DNA of 64,000 bases from Paracoccaceae bacterium (GCA_022448245.1 JAKVCO010000001.1:116686-180685), one strand, 5' to 3'; positions 7,484-16,648 are shown, counted from the first letter of the stretch. The notes: generated by a model from the sequence alone, not told the origin. Numbers and translations are program-made.

Positions 7484-9144
7484 GCGAGCGATTGATTTAC
7501 CTGCCCCTCGGCGGCGCCGGCGAGGTAGGGATGAACTGTTACGTGTATGGCTATGGCCCGCAGGATGCCGAACGGCTGATCGTGGTCGATTTGGGTGTGA
7601 CCTTCCCGGACATGGATGGCAGCCCCGGAGTTGATCTGATCCTGCCTGACCTTGCCTGGCTCGAAGAGCGTAAGGCGATGATCGACGGCGTCTTCATCAC
7701 GCACGCGCATGAGGATCACGTGGGCGCTGTTGGCCACACGTTCGAGAAACTCGGCGCGCCGATCTTCACCCGTGCGTTCACGGCCAATATCGCCCGTCGC
7801 AAACTGGAAGAGTTCGGCATCGGGCCTGAGGCCGTCACCACCGTGTCGCGATATCCCGAGGTGGTCGAGGTTGGCCCCTTCAAGGTAAGCTTCGTGCCGG
7901 TATCGCATTCGATCCCCGAAAGCTCCGGCCTTCTGATCGAAACGCCAGCTGGGCGCGTCTTCCACACGGGCGATTTCAAACTGGATGAGACGCCCGGCGT
8001 GGGTGAACCGTTTGAGCCTGCGCTTTTTGAAGACATCGCCAAAGGCGGGATCAAAGCGCTAATCTGCGACAGCACGAATGTCTTCACCCGCAAGGAAGGT
8101 CGCTCGGAGGCCACCGTGGGCCCGGAGATCGAGGCGCTCGTCAGCGAGGCGGAAGGCATGGTCGTGGCCACGACGTTTGCCTCGAACATCGCACGCGTCA
8201 AAACGCTCGCAGAGGCGGGCGAACGGGCAGGGCGATCTGTCTGTCTACTGGGCCGTGCCATGCGCCGCATGGTCGAGGCAGGGATCGAGACCGGCGTTCT
8301 CACTGACTTCCCGAATGTGGTGAGCCCGGAAAAAGCACAAGACATTCCACGCGGGAACCTGATGCTGCTCGTGACGGGATCGCAAGGCGAACGCCGCGCG
8401 GCCTCTGCACAGCTTGCCAACGGTAAATACCGTGGGCTGCAGATGAAAGAAGGGGATACGTTCCTCTTCTCATCCAAAACGATCCCCGGCAACGAGCGTG
8501 GCGTGATCCGTGTGATCAACGCCTTCTCCGAGATGGGCGTCGACGTTGTCGATGAACATAGCGGCGGGCATTACCACGTCTCTGGCCACGCGAACCGACC
8601 TGACCTTGAGCGTATGCACGCGCTGCTCGAGCCGCAGTTCATCGTGCCCATGCACGGCGAACACCGTCACCTGCGCGAACACGCCAAAGTGGCCGAAGCC
8701 GGTGGCCGGGCGAGCGTCGTGGCAGTGAACGGCACGATGGTTGACCTCGCAGGCAATGCGCCGCGTGTGGTGGGATACGTGGAGACGGGGCGCACCTATC
8801 TCGATGGCTCCACCCAGATCGGCGCGCTAGATGGCGTGGTCCGCGACCGCATCCGCATGGCCTTGAATGGCCACGTGATGGTCAGCGTGATACTGGAAGA
8901 TGACGAACCCGTGGGCGAGCCGTGGTGCGAGGTCATGGGCCTTGCCGAGACGGGATCGTCCAACGCGCCGCTCATCGATGTGCTCGAAGAGGATCTGAAC
9001 CAGTTCATGATGCGTGCTTCCGCCAAAACACTCCGCGATGACGGCAAGCTCGAAGAAGAGCTGCGCCGCATCACCCGCCACACAACACAATCTGAGCTCG
9101 GCAAAAAGCCAGAGGTCACGGTCGTTCTGTCGAGGCTTGGCTGA
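7480..9144 (+). CDS. rnj: Ribonuclease J
   Basis: A 554-residue RNase J, a metallo-beta-lactamase/beta-CASP exo- and endonuclease for mRNA decay and rRNA maturation. The zinc motif THAHEDHVGA lies near residue 75. Further ligands are FHTGDFKLD and HVSGHA, and MHGEHRHL belongs to the beta-CASP end. The GTG start overlaps the coaX stop (GTGA). It acts in the same RNA-turnover network as the RNase E gene at 36.5 kb, a combination usual in alphaproteobacteria. A small membrane protein gene overlaps its end. Confidence 0.95.
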   Translation: MSERLIYLPLGGAGEVGMNCYVYGYGPQDAERLIVVDLGVTFPDMDGSPGVDLILPDLAWLEERKAMIDGVFITHAHEDHVGAVGHTFEKLGAPIFTRAFTANIARRKLEEFGIGPEAVTTVSRYPEVVEVGPFKVSFVPVSHSIPESSGLLIETPAGRVFHTGDFKLDETPGVGEPFEPALFEDIAKGGIKALICDSTNVFTRKEGRSEATVGPEIEALVSEAEGMVVATTFASNIARVKTLAEAGERAGRSVCLLGRAMRRMVEAGIETGVLTDFPNVVSPEKAQDIPRGNLMLLVTGSQGERRAASAQLANGKYRGLQMKEGDTFLFSSKTIPGNERGVIRVINAFSEMGVDVVDEHSGGHYHVSGHANRPDLERMHALLEPQFIVPMHGEHRHLREHAKVAEAGGRASVVAVNGTMVDLAGNAPRVVGYVETGRTYLDGSTQIGALDGVVRDRIRMALNGHVMVSVILEDDEPVGEPWCEVMGLAETGSSNAPLIDVLEEDLNQFMMRASAKTLRDDGKLEEELRRITRHTTQSELGKKPEVTVVLSRLG

Positions 9145-9545
9145 TGCGCGGGGCAGGTGGCAGCGATGGCGGCACGGGCCAGTTTCTTCTGGGGCTGGCG
9201 ATGATGGTGGCGGGCGGTTATCTGCTACTCAACTCGATCATCATCCGCCCGCAATTCGGGCTTGGCATGGGCCTCTTCCGCATGGGCGGTGTACAGGTGA
9301 CGACGGGGATGGTGCTGATCCCCTTCATCTTTGGCATCGTGATGATCTTCTACAATTCCAGGCTCTGGGTGGGCTGGGCACTTGCCGCAGTATCGCTCGT
9401 TGCGCTCGTGGCGGGCGTCATTGCTTCGATCCAGCTCACAATGGCCGGGATGAGCGCCTTTAACCTGCTCGTGATCCTCGTCCTGTTCTTCGGCGGCCTT
9501 GGCATCTTCCTGAGGTCGCTACGGGCCAGCCGCGAGGGCACATAG
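9144..9545 (+). CDS. Small multi-helix membrane protein of unknown function
   Basis: A 133-residue protein with four likely membrane segments (about residues 12-31, 50-67, 72-94 and 100-121) and a short basic tail. The N-terminus is Gly-rich (GAGGSDGGTG), and two helices flank a short RPQFGLGMGLFRMGG segment. Its ATG overlaps the TGA of rnj, so it is coupled to it. I do not recognise a family. Its end abuts the sulfotransferase relic on the other strand. Confidence 0.75.
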   Translation: MRGAGGSDGGTGQFLLGLAMMVAGGYLLLNSIIIRPQFGLGMGLFRMGGVQVTTGMVLIPFIFGIVMIFYNSRLWVGWALAAVSLVALVAGVIASIQLTMAGMSAFNLLVILVLFFGGLGIFLRSLRASREGT

Positions 9546-9547
9546 AC

Positions 9548-10225
9548 GTAGCTTTCGTAAAGATCGAAGTCCTTCGGGAAGAGCGCTTCGATCTTTGCCA
9601 TCTGCGCCTTTGTTGGCTCCAACACCATTCGCTCCGTGGTGTTTATACGGGCTTACTGAGGCGTATTGTCCGGCAGGCCGAACCGTTCCCTCACAGAGGC
9701 GATCGCAGGCCCAAAATCCTCCAGCCGGTAGATCGCATCCAGAAGCACTTGTCCGTCTTCATCGACGACATCATCCCACATGGCCGCAGTATGCGTTTGG
9801 AAGTGCAAGCTATGGGGGCGGTGGAACGAAGGAGGCGCGCGGGCGGAGGCCACGGTGTCGAGGAAGAGGTCAAAGCGGTAAGACAGGCTTCTCAGGCGGG
9901 GCCGTAGAACCGGCTCCTTGTCGTGCAGCTAAGAAAACTGGCTGAGGCAGCGGTCAACAGGTTCGCGGACGAAGGCGAACTTGAAATAGCGTTAGAAATC
10001 ATCGGGGTAGAGGGGATTCTTTGCGAAAAGTATGCGCCGAAGTTGGTGCGGTCCGAGGGGCGTCAGATAGGTGTTCAGGAGGTCGTTGTAGTCCTCAACG
10101 GGCGACTGAATGAAGTTCGCCAGCTGCGCGCTACGATCCACTTCACGATAATGCGGCGCCAGAACGTTGCGCGTGCTTTGGCCAGCACTTTTCTTCACGT
10201 GCAGCCAAAACAGACGATCTTGCAC
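9548..10225 (-). pseudogene. Sulfotransferase-family gene with three in-frame stop codons
   Basis: Read on the minus strand from a GTG at 10225 (GGGGAG upstream), one frame gives a sulfotransferase: LFWLHVKKSAGQST (PAPS 5'-phosphosulfate loop), RYFKFAFVREPVDRCLSQF (3'-phosphate motif), a middle RFDLFLDTV..PHSLHFQTHTAAMWDDVV, then LEDFGPAIASVRERFGLP and a final EALFPKDFDLYESY. The frame is broken only by TAA at 9994-9992, TAG at 9931-9929 and TAA at 9655-9653, with no frameshift. The gene follows the helicase gene by 29 bases. It is probably a recent relic; the C-terminal limit is where similarity ends. Confidence 0.75.
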
Positions 10226-10254
10226 TTGGGGCTCCCCGCTCTTTCAGGGTCGCG

Positions 10255-11706
10255 TTAGGCTGCGGCGTCGTCGGCGAGGCGTTCCTCAAAGCTCTTGGCG
10301 ATGAAGGTGGGCATGTGATCGCCCATGCCCATGGGCGTCGGGCCACCACCGCCGTCGCGGTTGCGTCCGCGCCCCCCGCGGGAGCGACGTGGCTTTTGCT
10401 CCTCAGAGGAAGTCTCCTCCGGCGCCGGAGCAGGTGCCTTTTCCGCTTCTGCTTCGACCTTGGGTTCTTCTGACTTCTTGGCGCGAGATCGGGAGCGGGA
10501 GCGCTTGGGCTTCTCTTCCGTCTTCTCCTCAGAGGCCTCTGGCGCTTCTTTCGTGGCCACCATCGGATTGTCGAGGCGCGGGATCGCGTGTTCCACAAGA
10601 CGCTCGATATCGTCCATGTTCTTTTCGTCGCGCGGCACGCAGATCATCATCGCCGTGCCTGTGCGCCCGGCGCGACCCGTACGGCCAATGCGGTGCACAT
10701 AATCCTCTGCGTGGGAGGGGACGTCGAAGTTGAACACGTGGCTCACGTTCGGAATATCGAGCCCGCGTGCGGCCACGTCGGAGGCCACGAGCAGCTTCAG
10801 GGAGCCATCGCGGAACCCGTCCAGCGTCTTCATGCGGTGCGATTGGTCGAGATCACCGTGTATGGCAGCCGCGTCATAGCCGTACTTTTTCAACGACTTA
10901 GCGGTGATATCCACGTCCGACTTTCGGTTGCAGAAGATGATCGCGTTCGTCAGCATCTCGCCCTCGCTATCGATGAGTGCGCGCAGAAGCTTGCGCTTCT
11001 CGCTGCCTTCGCGATCTTTGCGGGAGGCTTTGAACATGACCACGCCCTGCGTGATGTTCTTGTTCGTCGTCGCCGCGCGCGCCACTTCGACCTTTGCCGG
11101 ATTCGACAGGAAGGTGTTGGTGATGCGCTCGATCTCTGGCGCCATGGTGGCCGAGAAGAAAAGCGTTTGCCGCGTGAACGGCGTCAGGCTGAAGATACGC
11201 TCGATATCCGGGATAAAGCCCATGTCGAGCATCCGGTCAGCTTCATCGACAACCATGACCTGCACGCCCGTCAGCAGCAGCTTGCCGCGCTCAAAATGGT
11301 CGAGCAGACGGCCCGGTGTTGCGATCAGAACGTCAACGCCGCGATCGATCAGCGCGTCTTGTTCCTTGAAGCTTACGCCGCCAATCAACAGCGCTTTGGT
11401 GAGCTTAGTGTATTTCGTGTAGGTGTCGAAGTTCTCGGCCACCTGAGCTGCCAGCTCACGCGTCGGTGCCAGCACCAAGGATCGCGGCATCCGCGCCCGT
11501 GCACGGCCACGACCCAAAAGCGTGATCATCGGCAGTGTAAAACTTGCAGTTTTGCCAGTACCCGTTTGGGCGATCCCCAGAACATCACGGCCCTCGAGGG
11601 CAGGGGGAATGGCGCCAGCCTGAATTGGGGTGGGCTCTTCATAGCCCGCCTCTTCGACGGCTTTCAGGACCTTCTTATCAAGGTTCAGATCAGTAAATTT
11701 TGTCAT
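10255..11706 (-). CDS. rhlE: DEAD-box ATP-dependent RNA helicase, RhlE type
   Basis: A 483-residue helicase. The motifs are in order: PTPIQAGAIPPALEGRDVLGIAQTGTGKT (Q motif and Walker A), PTRELAAQ, TPGRLLD, VDEADRMLDMGF (DEAD), FFSATM, IIFCNRKSDVD, DVAARGLDIPNV and HRIGRTGRAGRTG. A low-complexity C-terminal tail (from about residue 390) is rich in Lys, Arg, Glu and Pro, ending in RRSRGGRGRNRDGGGG, typical of RNA-binding tails. It unwinds short RNA duplexes in ribosome assembly or mRNA decay. The sulfotransferase relic lies directly downstream on the same strand. Confidence 0.95.
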   Translation of the reverse strand: MTKFTDLNLDKKVLKAVEEAGYEEPTPIQAGAIPPALEGRDVLGIAQTGTGKTASFTLPMITLLGRGRARARMPRSLVLAPTRELAAQVAENFDTYTKYTKLTKALLIGGVSFKEQDALIDRGVDVLIATPGRLLDHFERGKLLLTGVQVMVVDEADRMLDMGFIPDIERIFSLTPFTRQTLFFSATMAPEIERITNTFLSNPAKVEVARAATTNKNITQGVVMFKASRKDREGSEKRKLLRALIDSEGEMLTNAIIFCNRKSDVDITAKSLKKYGYDAAAIHGDLDQSHRMKTLDGFRDGSLKLLVASDVAARGLDIPNVSHVFNFDVPSHAEDYVHRIGRTGRAGRTGTAMMICVPRDEKNMDDIERLVEHAIPRLDNPMVATKEAPEASEEKTEEKPKRSRSRSRAKKSEEPKVEAEAEKAPAPAPEETSSEEQKPRRSRGGRGRNRDGGGGPTPMGMGDHMPTFIAKSFEERLADDAAA

Positions 11707-11844
11707 CAGCGTCCAAAGCTAGGGGGCCTTGCCCCGGTTTGGGCGCTCATCCCGTCGCGCCCGGCGTAGTCTGCAGACCGCGTGTCTGCTGCGGTGCACC
11801 TATTATACTAGGGCAGCGGCGTCAATTATCAGGCATTTTAAGGG

Positions 11845-12288
11845 CTAGTCCACGGCCCTGGCATCGACCATGCGGAACATCTGGTAGGTCTCGGGGTCTT
11901 CGATGAGCTCTAGTTCGCCCCGGACACGGATCTGTGTGAACTCCGGCTGGGCAGGGATTGCCTCTGCCAGATGCACTTCCAGCACGGGCGCATAGCCTGA
12001 TCCGGTGCCGCAGAAGGGACAGTTCTCCGGGTCTTGCACCAGCATGAAGGCGCTCAGCTCTGCCTCGGCCCAGATGGGGATCAGAAAGCCCTGCACGGTA
12101 AAGTCTTCCGCCGCGGCGCGCAGCGGGTCGGGGAAATCCTTCACCGCTAGGTAGAGATCGTTTTCGATCTTCTCGCGCACCGTGGCGGTGTTCAGAAGGT
12201 TCCACGCCTCGTCACTGTCAAAAGGTCCATCAGTGGCTGCAGCAGGTGCCGCCAGAAAGGCCAGGGCGAGAAGGGTGGATCGCAACAT
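11845..12288 (-). CDS. Secreted protein of unknown function with CPFCG motif
   Basis: A 147-residue protein with a clean signal peptide (LLALAFLAAPAAA, about residues 5-18). The mature part has VQGFLIPIWAEAELSAFMLVQDPENCPFCGTGSGYAP, a strand-rich section with a CxxC pair, then a beta-sheet end (FTQIRVRGELELIEDPETYQMFRM). The layout resembles periplasmic DUF3299-like OB-fold proteins, but I am not sure of the family. The CxxC may bind metal or be redox-active. It lies between prfC and the helicase gene on the same strand. Confidence 0.75.
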   Translation of the reverse strand: MLRSTLLALAFLAAPAAATDGPFDSDEAWNLLNTATVREKIENDLYLAVKDFPDPLRAAAEDFTVQGFLIPIWAEAELSAFMLVQDPENCPFCGTGSGYAPVLEVHLAEAIPAQPEFTQIRVRGELELIEDPETYQMFRMVDARAVD

Positions 12289-12329
12289 GCCCGCAGTGTC
12301 CCAAAGGAGGGCCCGGCGCGCAAGGCGCG

Positions 12330-13928
12330 TCAGACCATCATCTCTTTGGTTGCCGACAAGGTGAGATCGGGGAAATCACGCTCCACGCGGTCAATGTCCC
12401 ACTGGAGGCGCGTGAGAAAGACGTCGTCACCGTCGTTATCGGTCGCCATGTGCTGCTTGTTCGATTGCGCGAAAGCCTCCACCTTTGCTTTTTCACCGTG
12501 AACCCAGCGGGCGGAGGTGAATTGCGAGGGCTCAAAGCGCACCGGCAGTCCGTATTCCTGCTCGATCCGGCTCGCCAGCACTTCAAACTGCAGCTGCCCG
12601 ACGACGCCCACCACAAAGCCCGAACCGATCATCGGCTTGAACACTTTGGCCGCGCCTTCCTCGGCGAATTGCATCAGGGCCTTCTCAAGGTGCTTCGTCT
12701 TCATCGGATCGCCCGAACGGACGCCCTGCAAAAGCTCCGGCGCGAAGGAGGGGATGCCTGTCACTTTCAGCGCCTCACCTTCGGTGAGCGTATCACCGAT
12801 GCGCAGCTGGCCGTGGTTCGGAATGCCGATGATGTCACCGGCCCAAGCCTCCTCAGCCAGCTCGCGGTCAGACGCGAGAAAGAGCACTGGGTTCGAGACC
12901 GCCATGGGCTTTTTCGTCCGCACATGGGTCAGCTTCATGCCGCGCTGGAAGTGGCCCGAGGCCATGCGCACAAACGCCACGCGGTCGCGGTGCTTGGGGT
13001 CCATGTTGGCCTGCACCTTGAAGACGAAGCCCGAGACTTTCTTTTCTTCCGGCGCGATCTGGCGGGGCTCCGCGCTCTGCGGCTGCGGCTCAGGCCCGTA
13101 GGTGCCAATGCCGTCCATGAGCTCTTTCACACCGAAGGAGTTGATGGCAGAGCCGAACCAGATCGGCGTCAGCGTCCCTTCAAGAAGCGCTTGAGGATCT
13201 AGCGGGGGCAGCAGTTCGCGCGCCATCTCGAGCTCCTCAAGGAAGGTATCGAGCAGCTCAGCAGGGACATGCTCGGCCAGCTTCGGATCATCCAGGCCTT
13301 CGATTTGCACGCTTTCGGCAACCTTGTTGCGGTCCGCGCGGTCCATCAATTCCAGACGGTCGCGCAATAGATCGTAGCAGCCGATGAAGTCCCGACCGCG
13401 CCCGATAGGCCAAGCGGCAGGCGTCACGTCGATCGCGAGGTTTTCTTGGATTTCGTCAATAATCTCGAAAGTATCGCGGCTTTCCCGGTCCATTTTGTTG
13501 CAGAATGTCAAGATCGGGAGGTCGCGGAGGCGGCAAACTTCAAAGAGTTTCTGGGTCTGGCTCTCCACACCCTTGGCGCCGTCGATGACCATGACGGCCG
13601 CGTCCACAGCTGTCAGCGTGCGGTAGGTGTCTTCCGAGAAATCGGAGTGGCCGGGCGTGTCCACGAGGTTGAAGCGGAAGTCGCCATAGTCGAATGCCAT
13701 GGCCGATGCCGAGACCGAGATGCCGCGGTCTTTTTCCATCTGCATGAAATCTGAACGCGTGCGCCGCGCCTCACCTTTGGCGCGCACCTGACCGGCCGTC
13801 TGGATCGCACCACCATACAGGAGGAACTTTTCAGTCAGCGTCGTCTTGCCTGCGTCCGGGTGCGAGATGATCGCGAACGTCCGGCGGCGGGCAATTTCAG
13901 GGGGAAGTTCAGGTCGGTTATCGAGCAT
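12330..13928 (-). CDS. prfC: Peptide chain release factor 3
   Basis: A 532-residue translational GTPase that recycles RF1/RF2 after termination. GTPase motifs: SHPDAGKTTLTEK (G1), the KDRGIS switch I region, DTPGHSDFSEDTYRTL (G3) and NKMDR (G4). The LVEKAL-type C-terminal region contains RF3 signatures (VGVVGQLQFEVLASRIEQEYGLPVRFEP). The start at 13928 gives the usual N-terminus MLDNRPELPPEIARRRTFAIISH; upstream alternatives (TTG at 13994, ATG at 13970) add 14-22 residues with no family match. Confidence 0.95.
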   Translation of the reverse strand: MLDNRPELPPEIARRRTFAIISHPDAGKTTLTEKFLLYGGAIQTAGQVRAKGEARRTRSDFMQMEKDRGISVSASAMAFDYGDFRFNLVDTPGHSDFSEDTYRTLTAVDAAVMVIDGAKGVESQTQKLFEVCRLRDLPILTFCNKMDRESRDTFEIIDEIQENLAIDVTPAAWPIGRGRDFIGCYDLLRDRLELMDRADRNKVAESVQIEGLDDPKLAEHVPAELLDTFLEELEMARELLPPLDPQALLEGTLTPIWFGSAINSFGVKELMDGIGTYGPEPQPQSAEPRQIAPEEKKVSGFVFKVQANMDPKHRDRVAFVRMASGHFQRGMKLTHVRTKKPMAVSNPVLFLASDRELAEEAWAGDIIGIPNHGQLRIGDTLTEGEALKVTGIPSFAPELLQGVRSGDPMKTKHLEKALMQFAEEGAAKVFKPMIGSGFVVGVVGQLQFEVLASRIEQEYGLPVRFEPSQFTSARWVHGEKAKVEAFAQSNKQHMATDNDGDDVFLTRLQWDIDRVERDFPDLTLSATKEMMV

Positions 13929-14049
13929 GCGGGGGAGGTACCTGTGTTTGTGCGCGCGAGCAATCCGCATGGGCGATTTCTTGTTCTCGATCAAAGAATG
14001 GGCCGCTGCGACGTCCTAGGCCGGAGGTGAGCTGTAGGAGGAGGAACCC

Positions 14050-14635
14050 ATGACTATCGGAACCATTACCGTCGCCACCGACCTATCTGAGCGCTCGGAC
14101 CGAGCGGTGCGCCGCGCTGCAGATCTTGCGCGCACATATGGCGCGTCACTCACGGTGCTCAACATCGTGGATGCCGATCTTCCTGATGATCTGGAGGAGA
14201 TCATGGTCGCCAAGACCCGCGAAAGGCCGCAAGCTTCGTCGCGGCGCTCGATACGGGCGCAAAGATCGAAGTGGATGTCCGCGCGGATTGCGGCCATCTT
14301 GGCGCCTGGGATCAAGCTAAAGCCCGTGAATGCGATACATGCGCCCTATCAGGGCAGATTGGGTGCGGGCGTTGCAGCCCCCCTCGAGGCAGCCTGTATG
14401 AAAGACGCGGAAGTCGCGGCGGCGAGTTGGCGCGCGGCGCTCTCGCTTGATGACGCGGTATGCGGTTCGGTGAGCATCAAGAACGGGTCGGCCTAAGGCA
14501 TCATAAGGGCTGCGTTAGAGGACGAAAGCGCCCCCCTTTTTGCGCTTGGGGCCCACGGGCGTGCCGGCGGTTCAAGGTTCAATTGCCAACGATCTGCTGC
14601 GCGAGCCGCCGTGCGATATCTTGATCCTTAGGTAG
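14050..14635 (+). pseudogene. Decayed UspA universal stress protein gene
   Basis: The gene starts well at 14050 behind GGAGGAGG: ITVATDLSERSDRAVRRAADLARTYGASLTVLNIVD is a typical UspA N-terminus. Near 14217 the frame is lost; continuing one frame over gives KAASFVAALDTGAKIEVDVRADCGHLGAWDQAKA, the expected middle. After about 170 bases of unclear sequence the end reappears split over two frames (ALGAHGRAGG, then VQGSIANDLLREPPCDILILR, stop at 14635). At least two frameshifts and some foreign or scrambled sequence are present, so no functional product is expected. Confidence 0.75.
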
Positions 14636-14646
14636 GGCTGCGCGCC

Positions 14647-15669
14647 TTAACGCGTAGAGGCGCGGCGGAGCTTTTCGGCCGCGTCTGCGCTCAGGAGGCT
14701 CTCGCTCACCTCATATTCAAGGTGCAAACGGTCCTCGTGGCCGGGAAGGGTCTTGGCCAGCGCTTCATCCACCTCTTGGGGCAAAGCGGCGCGGGTGCGC
14801 GGGTCCACCAAAAGCGACTCAGCGGCGATGCCTTCTGCATAGATGATCTGGTGGCGGTCGAAGAGCAGCTGGAAGTAATCGACAAAGCCACCCTCAAGGC
14901 GCTTCACGGTGCTGCCGTTGATCAGATGGCGCACTTTCACGAGCACCTCTGAGCGGCCCGCGCCGATTTCGTCGTCGCGCTGATAGATGAAGAGCCGGTG
15001 GTCCGGCGAGACGATCAAATCGTTCTCGTTGTTCAGGGTGCCTTTGCGGATCAGCACGGGGGCAAAGTCGCCCACGGCGCGGCGCGTGTTCTGACCGATC
15101 CAGCGGATCTCCTGCGGGCCATCATCGCGGGTCAGCACCCGGTCGCCCACTTTCAGATCCTCAATGCCGACCTGGGCGCCGGAGGCCATGGTGATGTGCG
15201 TGCCGCGCGTGAAGGCCACGCAGGCGGCTTCCGCAAAGCGGCGGCGCGCGTCAGAGGTATCGACGCCCACCAGAGTGTATTCGGTTTTCGGTTCAAGATG
15301 CGCGAGCGGCATAAGGAAGAGGTCAATAGCCTCGTCCCCTTCAACTTCCACGAGGATCAGCCCCTCAATCGTTTGGCCCTGAGGGCTCATCAACGTGATC
15401 GTGCAATCGACGATGATCGAGCCGTTGACCGTGCCGACTTTGCTCAGCTGAGAAATGCGCAGTTCATCGTGATCGCTGGCAACGACGAGCTTGGACGGCT
15501 TTGCGCCTTTGGCCAATTCGTAGATGTCATCGAGAACAAGCTCGCTCGCAAAACCGAGCGCATCGCCGGAATTCACACCGGACAGGACGAAGAACTCTTC
15601 CGCCCGGTAGACGGGCAGCGCCTGGGTTGCGCGCAGTTTCTTGCGACGGGTTTGAGCCATGGCGTTCAT
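14647..15669 (-). CDS. Hint (hedgehog/intein) domain protein
   Basis: A 340-residue protein. The N-terminal half (about 1-165) is beta-rich and unassigned. The second half begins ACVAFTRGTHITMASGAQVGIEDLKVGDRVLTRDDGPQEIRWIGQ, the classic Hint opening with the catalytic-position Cys, followed by VLIRKGTLNNENDLIVSPDHRLFIY (TxxH-like block). No intein C-terminal Asn-Cys splice end is visible, so autocleavage rather than splicing is possible. Such Hint proteins are common in the Roseobacter group, often as secreted or surface proteins; here there is no signal peptide. The start at 15669 is preferred; ATG at 15660 is possible. Confidence 0.85.
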   Translation of the reverse strand: MNAMAQTRRKKLRATQALPVYRAEEFFVLSGVNSGDALGFASELVLDDIYELAKGAKPSKLVVASDHDELRISQLSKVGTVNGSIIVDCTITLMSPQGQTIEGLILVEVEGDEAIDLFLMPLAHLEPKTEYTLVGVDTSDARRRFAEAACVAFTRGTHITMASGAQVGIEDLKVGDRVLTRDDGPQEIRWIGQNTRRAVGDFAPVLIRKGTLNNENDLIVSPDHRLFIYQRDDEIGAGRSEVLVKVRHLINGSTVKRLEGGFVDYFQLLFDRHQIIYAEGIAAESLLVDPRTRAALPQEVDEALAKTLPGHEDRLHLEYEVSESLLSADAAEKLRRASTR

Positions 15670-15809
15670 CGTACTCTCACTCTTACTCTGCCACAAATGT
15701 ACCAAGAGCATGGTTAATACACGATTGCGGCAACAGGTTGGCGCGCAGACGACGTTGTCGGGGTAACACTGGGGTGCTACGTGCGCTTAAGAAACAAAAG
15801 GAGATCCCA

Positions 15810-16586
15810 ATGGACCTTGGAATTCGCGGCAAAAAAGCGCTCGTATGTGCTTCCTCTAAAGGGCTTGGAAAGGGCTGCGCGATGGCGCTTGCAGCTGAAG
15901 GGGTTGATCTGGTCATCAATTCCCGCGGCGCCGAGGCACTTGAGGCGACCGCTGAAGAAATCCGGGCGCTGGGCGTCTCTGTCACGGCGGTGGCCGCCGA
16001 TGTGACCACGGCTGAAGGGCAGGCCGCAGTTCTCGAGGCCGCTGGCGACATCGATATTCTTGTCACGAATGCCGGCGGCCCGCCTCCGGGTCTGTGGAGC
16101 GATTGGGACCGCGACGACTTCATCAAGGCGCTCGATTCCAACATGCTCACGCCAATCGCGCTGATGAAGGCCTCGCTGCCGGGCATGATGGAGAAAGGTT
16201 GGGGCCGTGTGGTCAACATCACCTCGCAGTCCGTGAAGGCACCGATCCCGGCGCTGGGCCTCTCGAACGCGGCACGCACGGGCCTGACGGGCTATGTGGC
16301 GGGCACCTCGCGCCAAGTGGCGGAAAAGGGCGTGACCATCAACAACCTGCTTCCCGGTATCCACGCCACCGACCGCGCCATCGCGCTCGACACTGGCGTT
16401 GTGAACGCGCAGGGCATCACGATGGAGCAAGCCAAGAAAAACCGCGAGGCCACGATCCCCGCGCGCCGCTACGGCACTGCCGCCGAATTCGGTGCCGCCT
16501 GCGCCTTCCTGTGCTCGGTGCACGCGGGCTTTATCGTCGGCCAAAACATCCTAGCTGACGGTGGTGGCACCAACGCAACCATCTAG
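15810..16586 (+). CDS. Short-chain dehydrogenase/reductase of an atypical subfamily
   Basis: A 258-residue SDR fold protein with AAAGGAG eight bases before ATG. The NAD(P) loop is ASSKGLGKG, with NAGGPPPG and a C-terminal GFIVGQNILADGG. The catalytic region reads NITSQSVKAPIPALGLSNAAR: the usual Tyr-x-x-x-Lys is replaced by S-N-A-A-R. SDRs with this replacement form a known divergent group often named 3-oxoacyl-ACP reductase-like, but standard reductase chemistry is doubtful. The gene stands alone, followed by a hairpin. Substrate is unknown. Confidence 0.85.
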   Translation: MDLGIRGKKALVCASSKGLGKGCAMALAAEGVDLVINSRGAEALEATAEEIRALGVSVTAVAADVTTAEGQAAVLEAAGDIDILVTNAGGPPPGLWSDWDRDDFIKALDSNMLTPIALMKASLPGMMEKGWGRVVNITSQSVKAPIPALGLSNAARTGLTGYVAGTSRQVAEKGVTINNLLPGIHATDRAIALDTGVVNAQGITMEQAKKNREATIPARRYGTAAEFGAACAFLCSVHAGFIVGQNILADGGGTNATI

Positions 16587-16594
16587 GCCTCTTG

Positions 16595-16615
16595 GCAGTG
16601 CCCTCGCGGCACTGC
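16595..16615 (+). terminator. Likely terminator after the SDR gene
   Basis: Eight-base arms GCAGTGCC and GGCACTGC surround a five-base loop, ten bases after the SDR stop. The following sequence (TAAATG) is only weakly T-rich, so termination may be partial. Confidence 0.5.
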
Positions 16616-16648
16616 TAAATGCCGACTGATTTAGTCAGGAGGGCCGGG

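Noticed and set aside
10588..11769. 393-codon plus-strand frame opposite the helicase gene
   Set aside because: Shadow; the helicase motifs are all on the minus strand.
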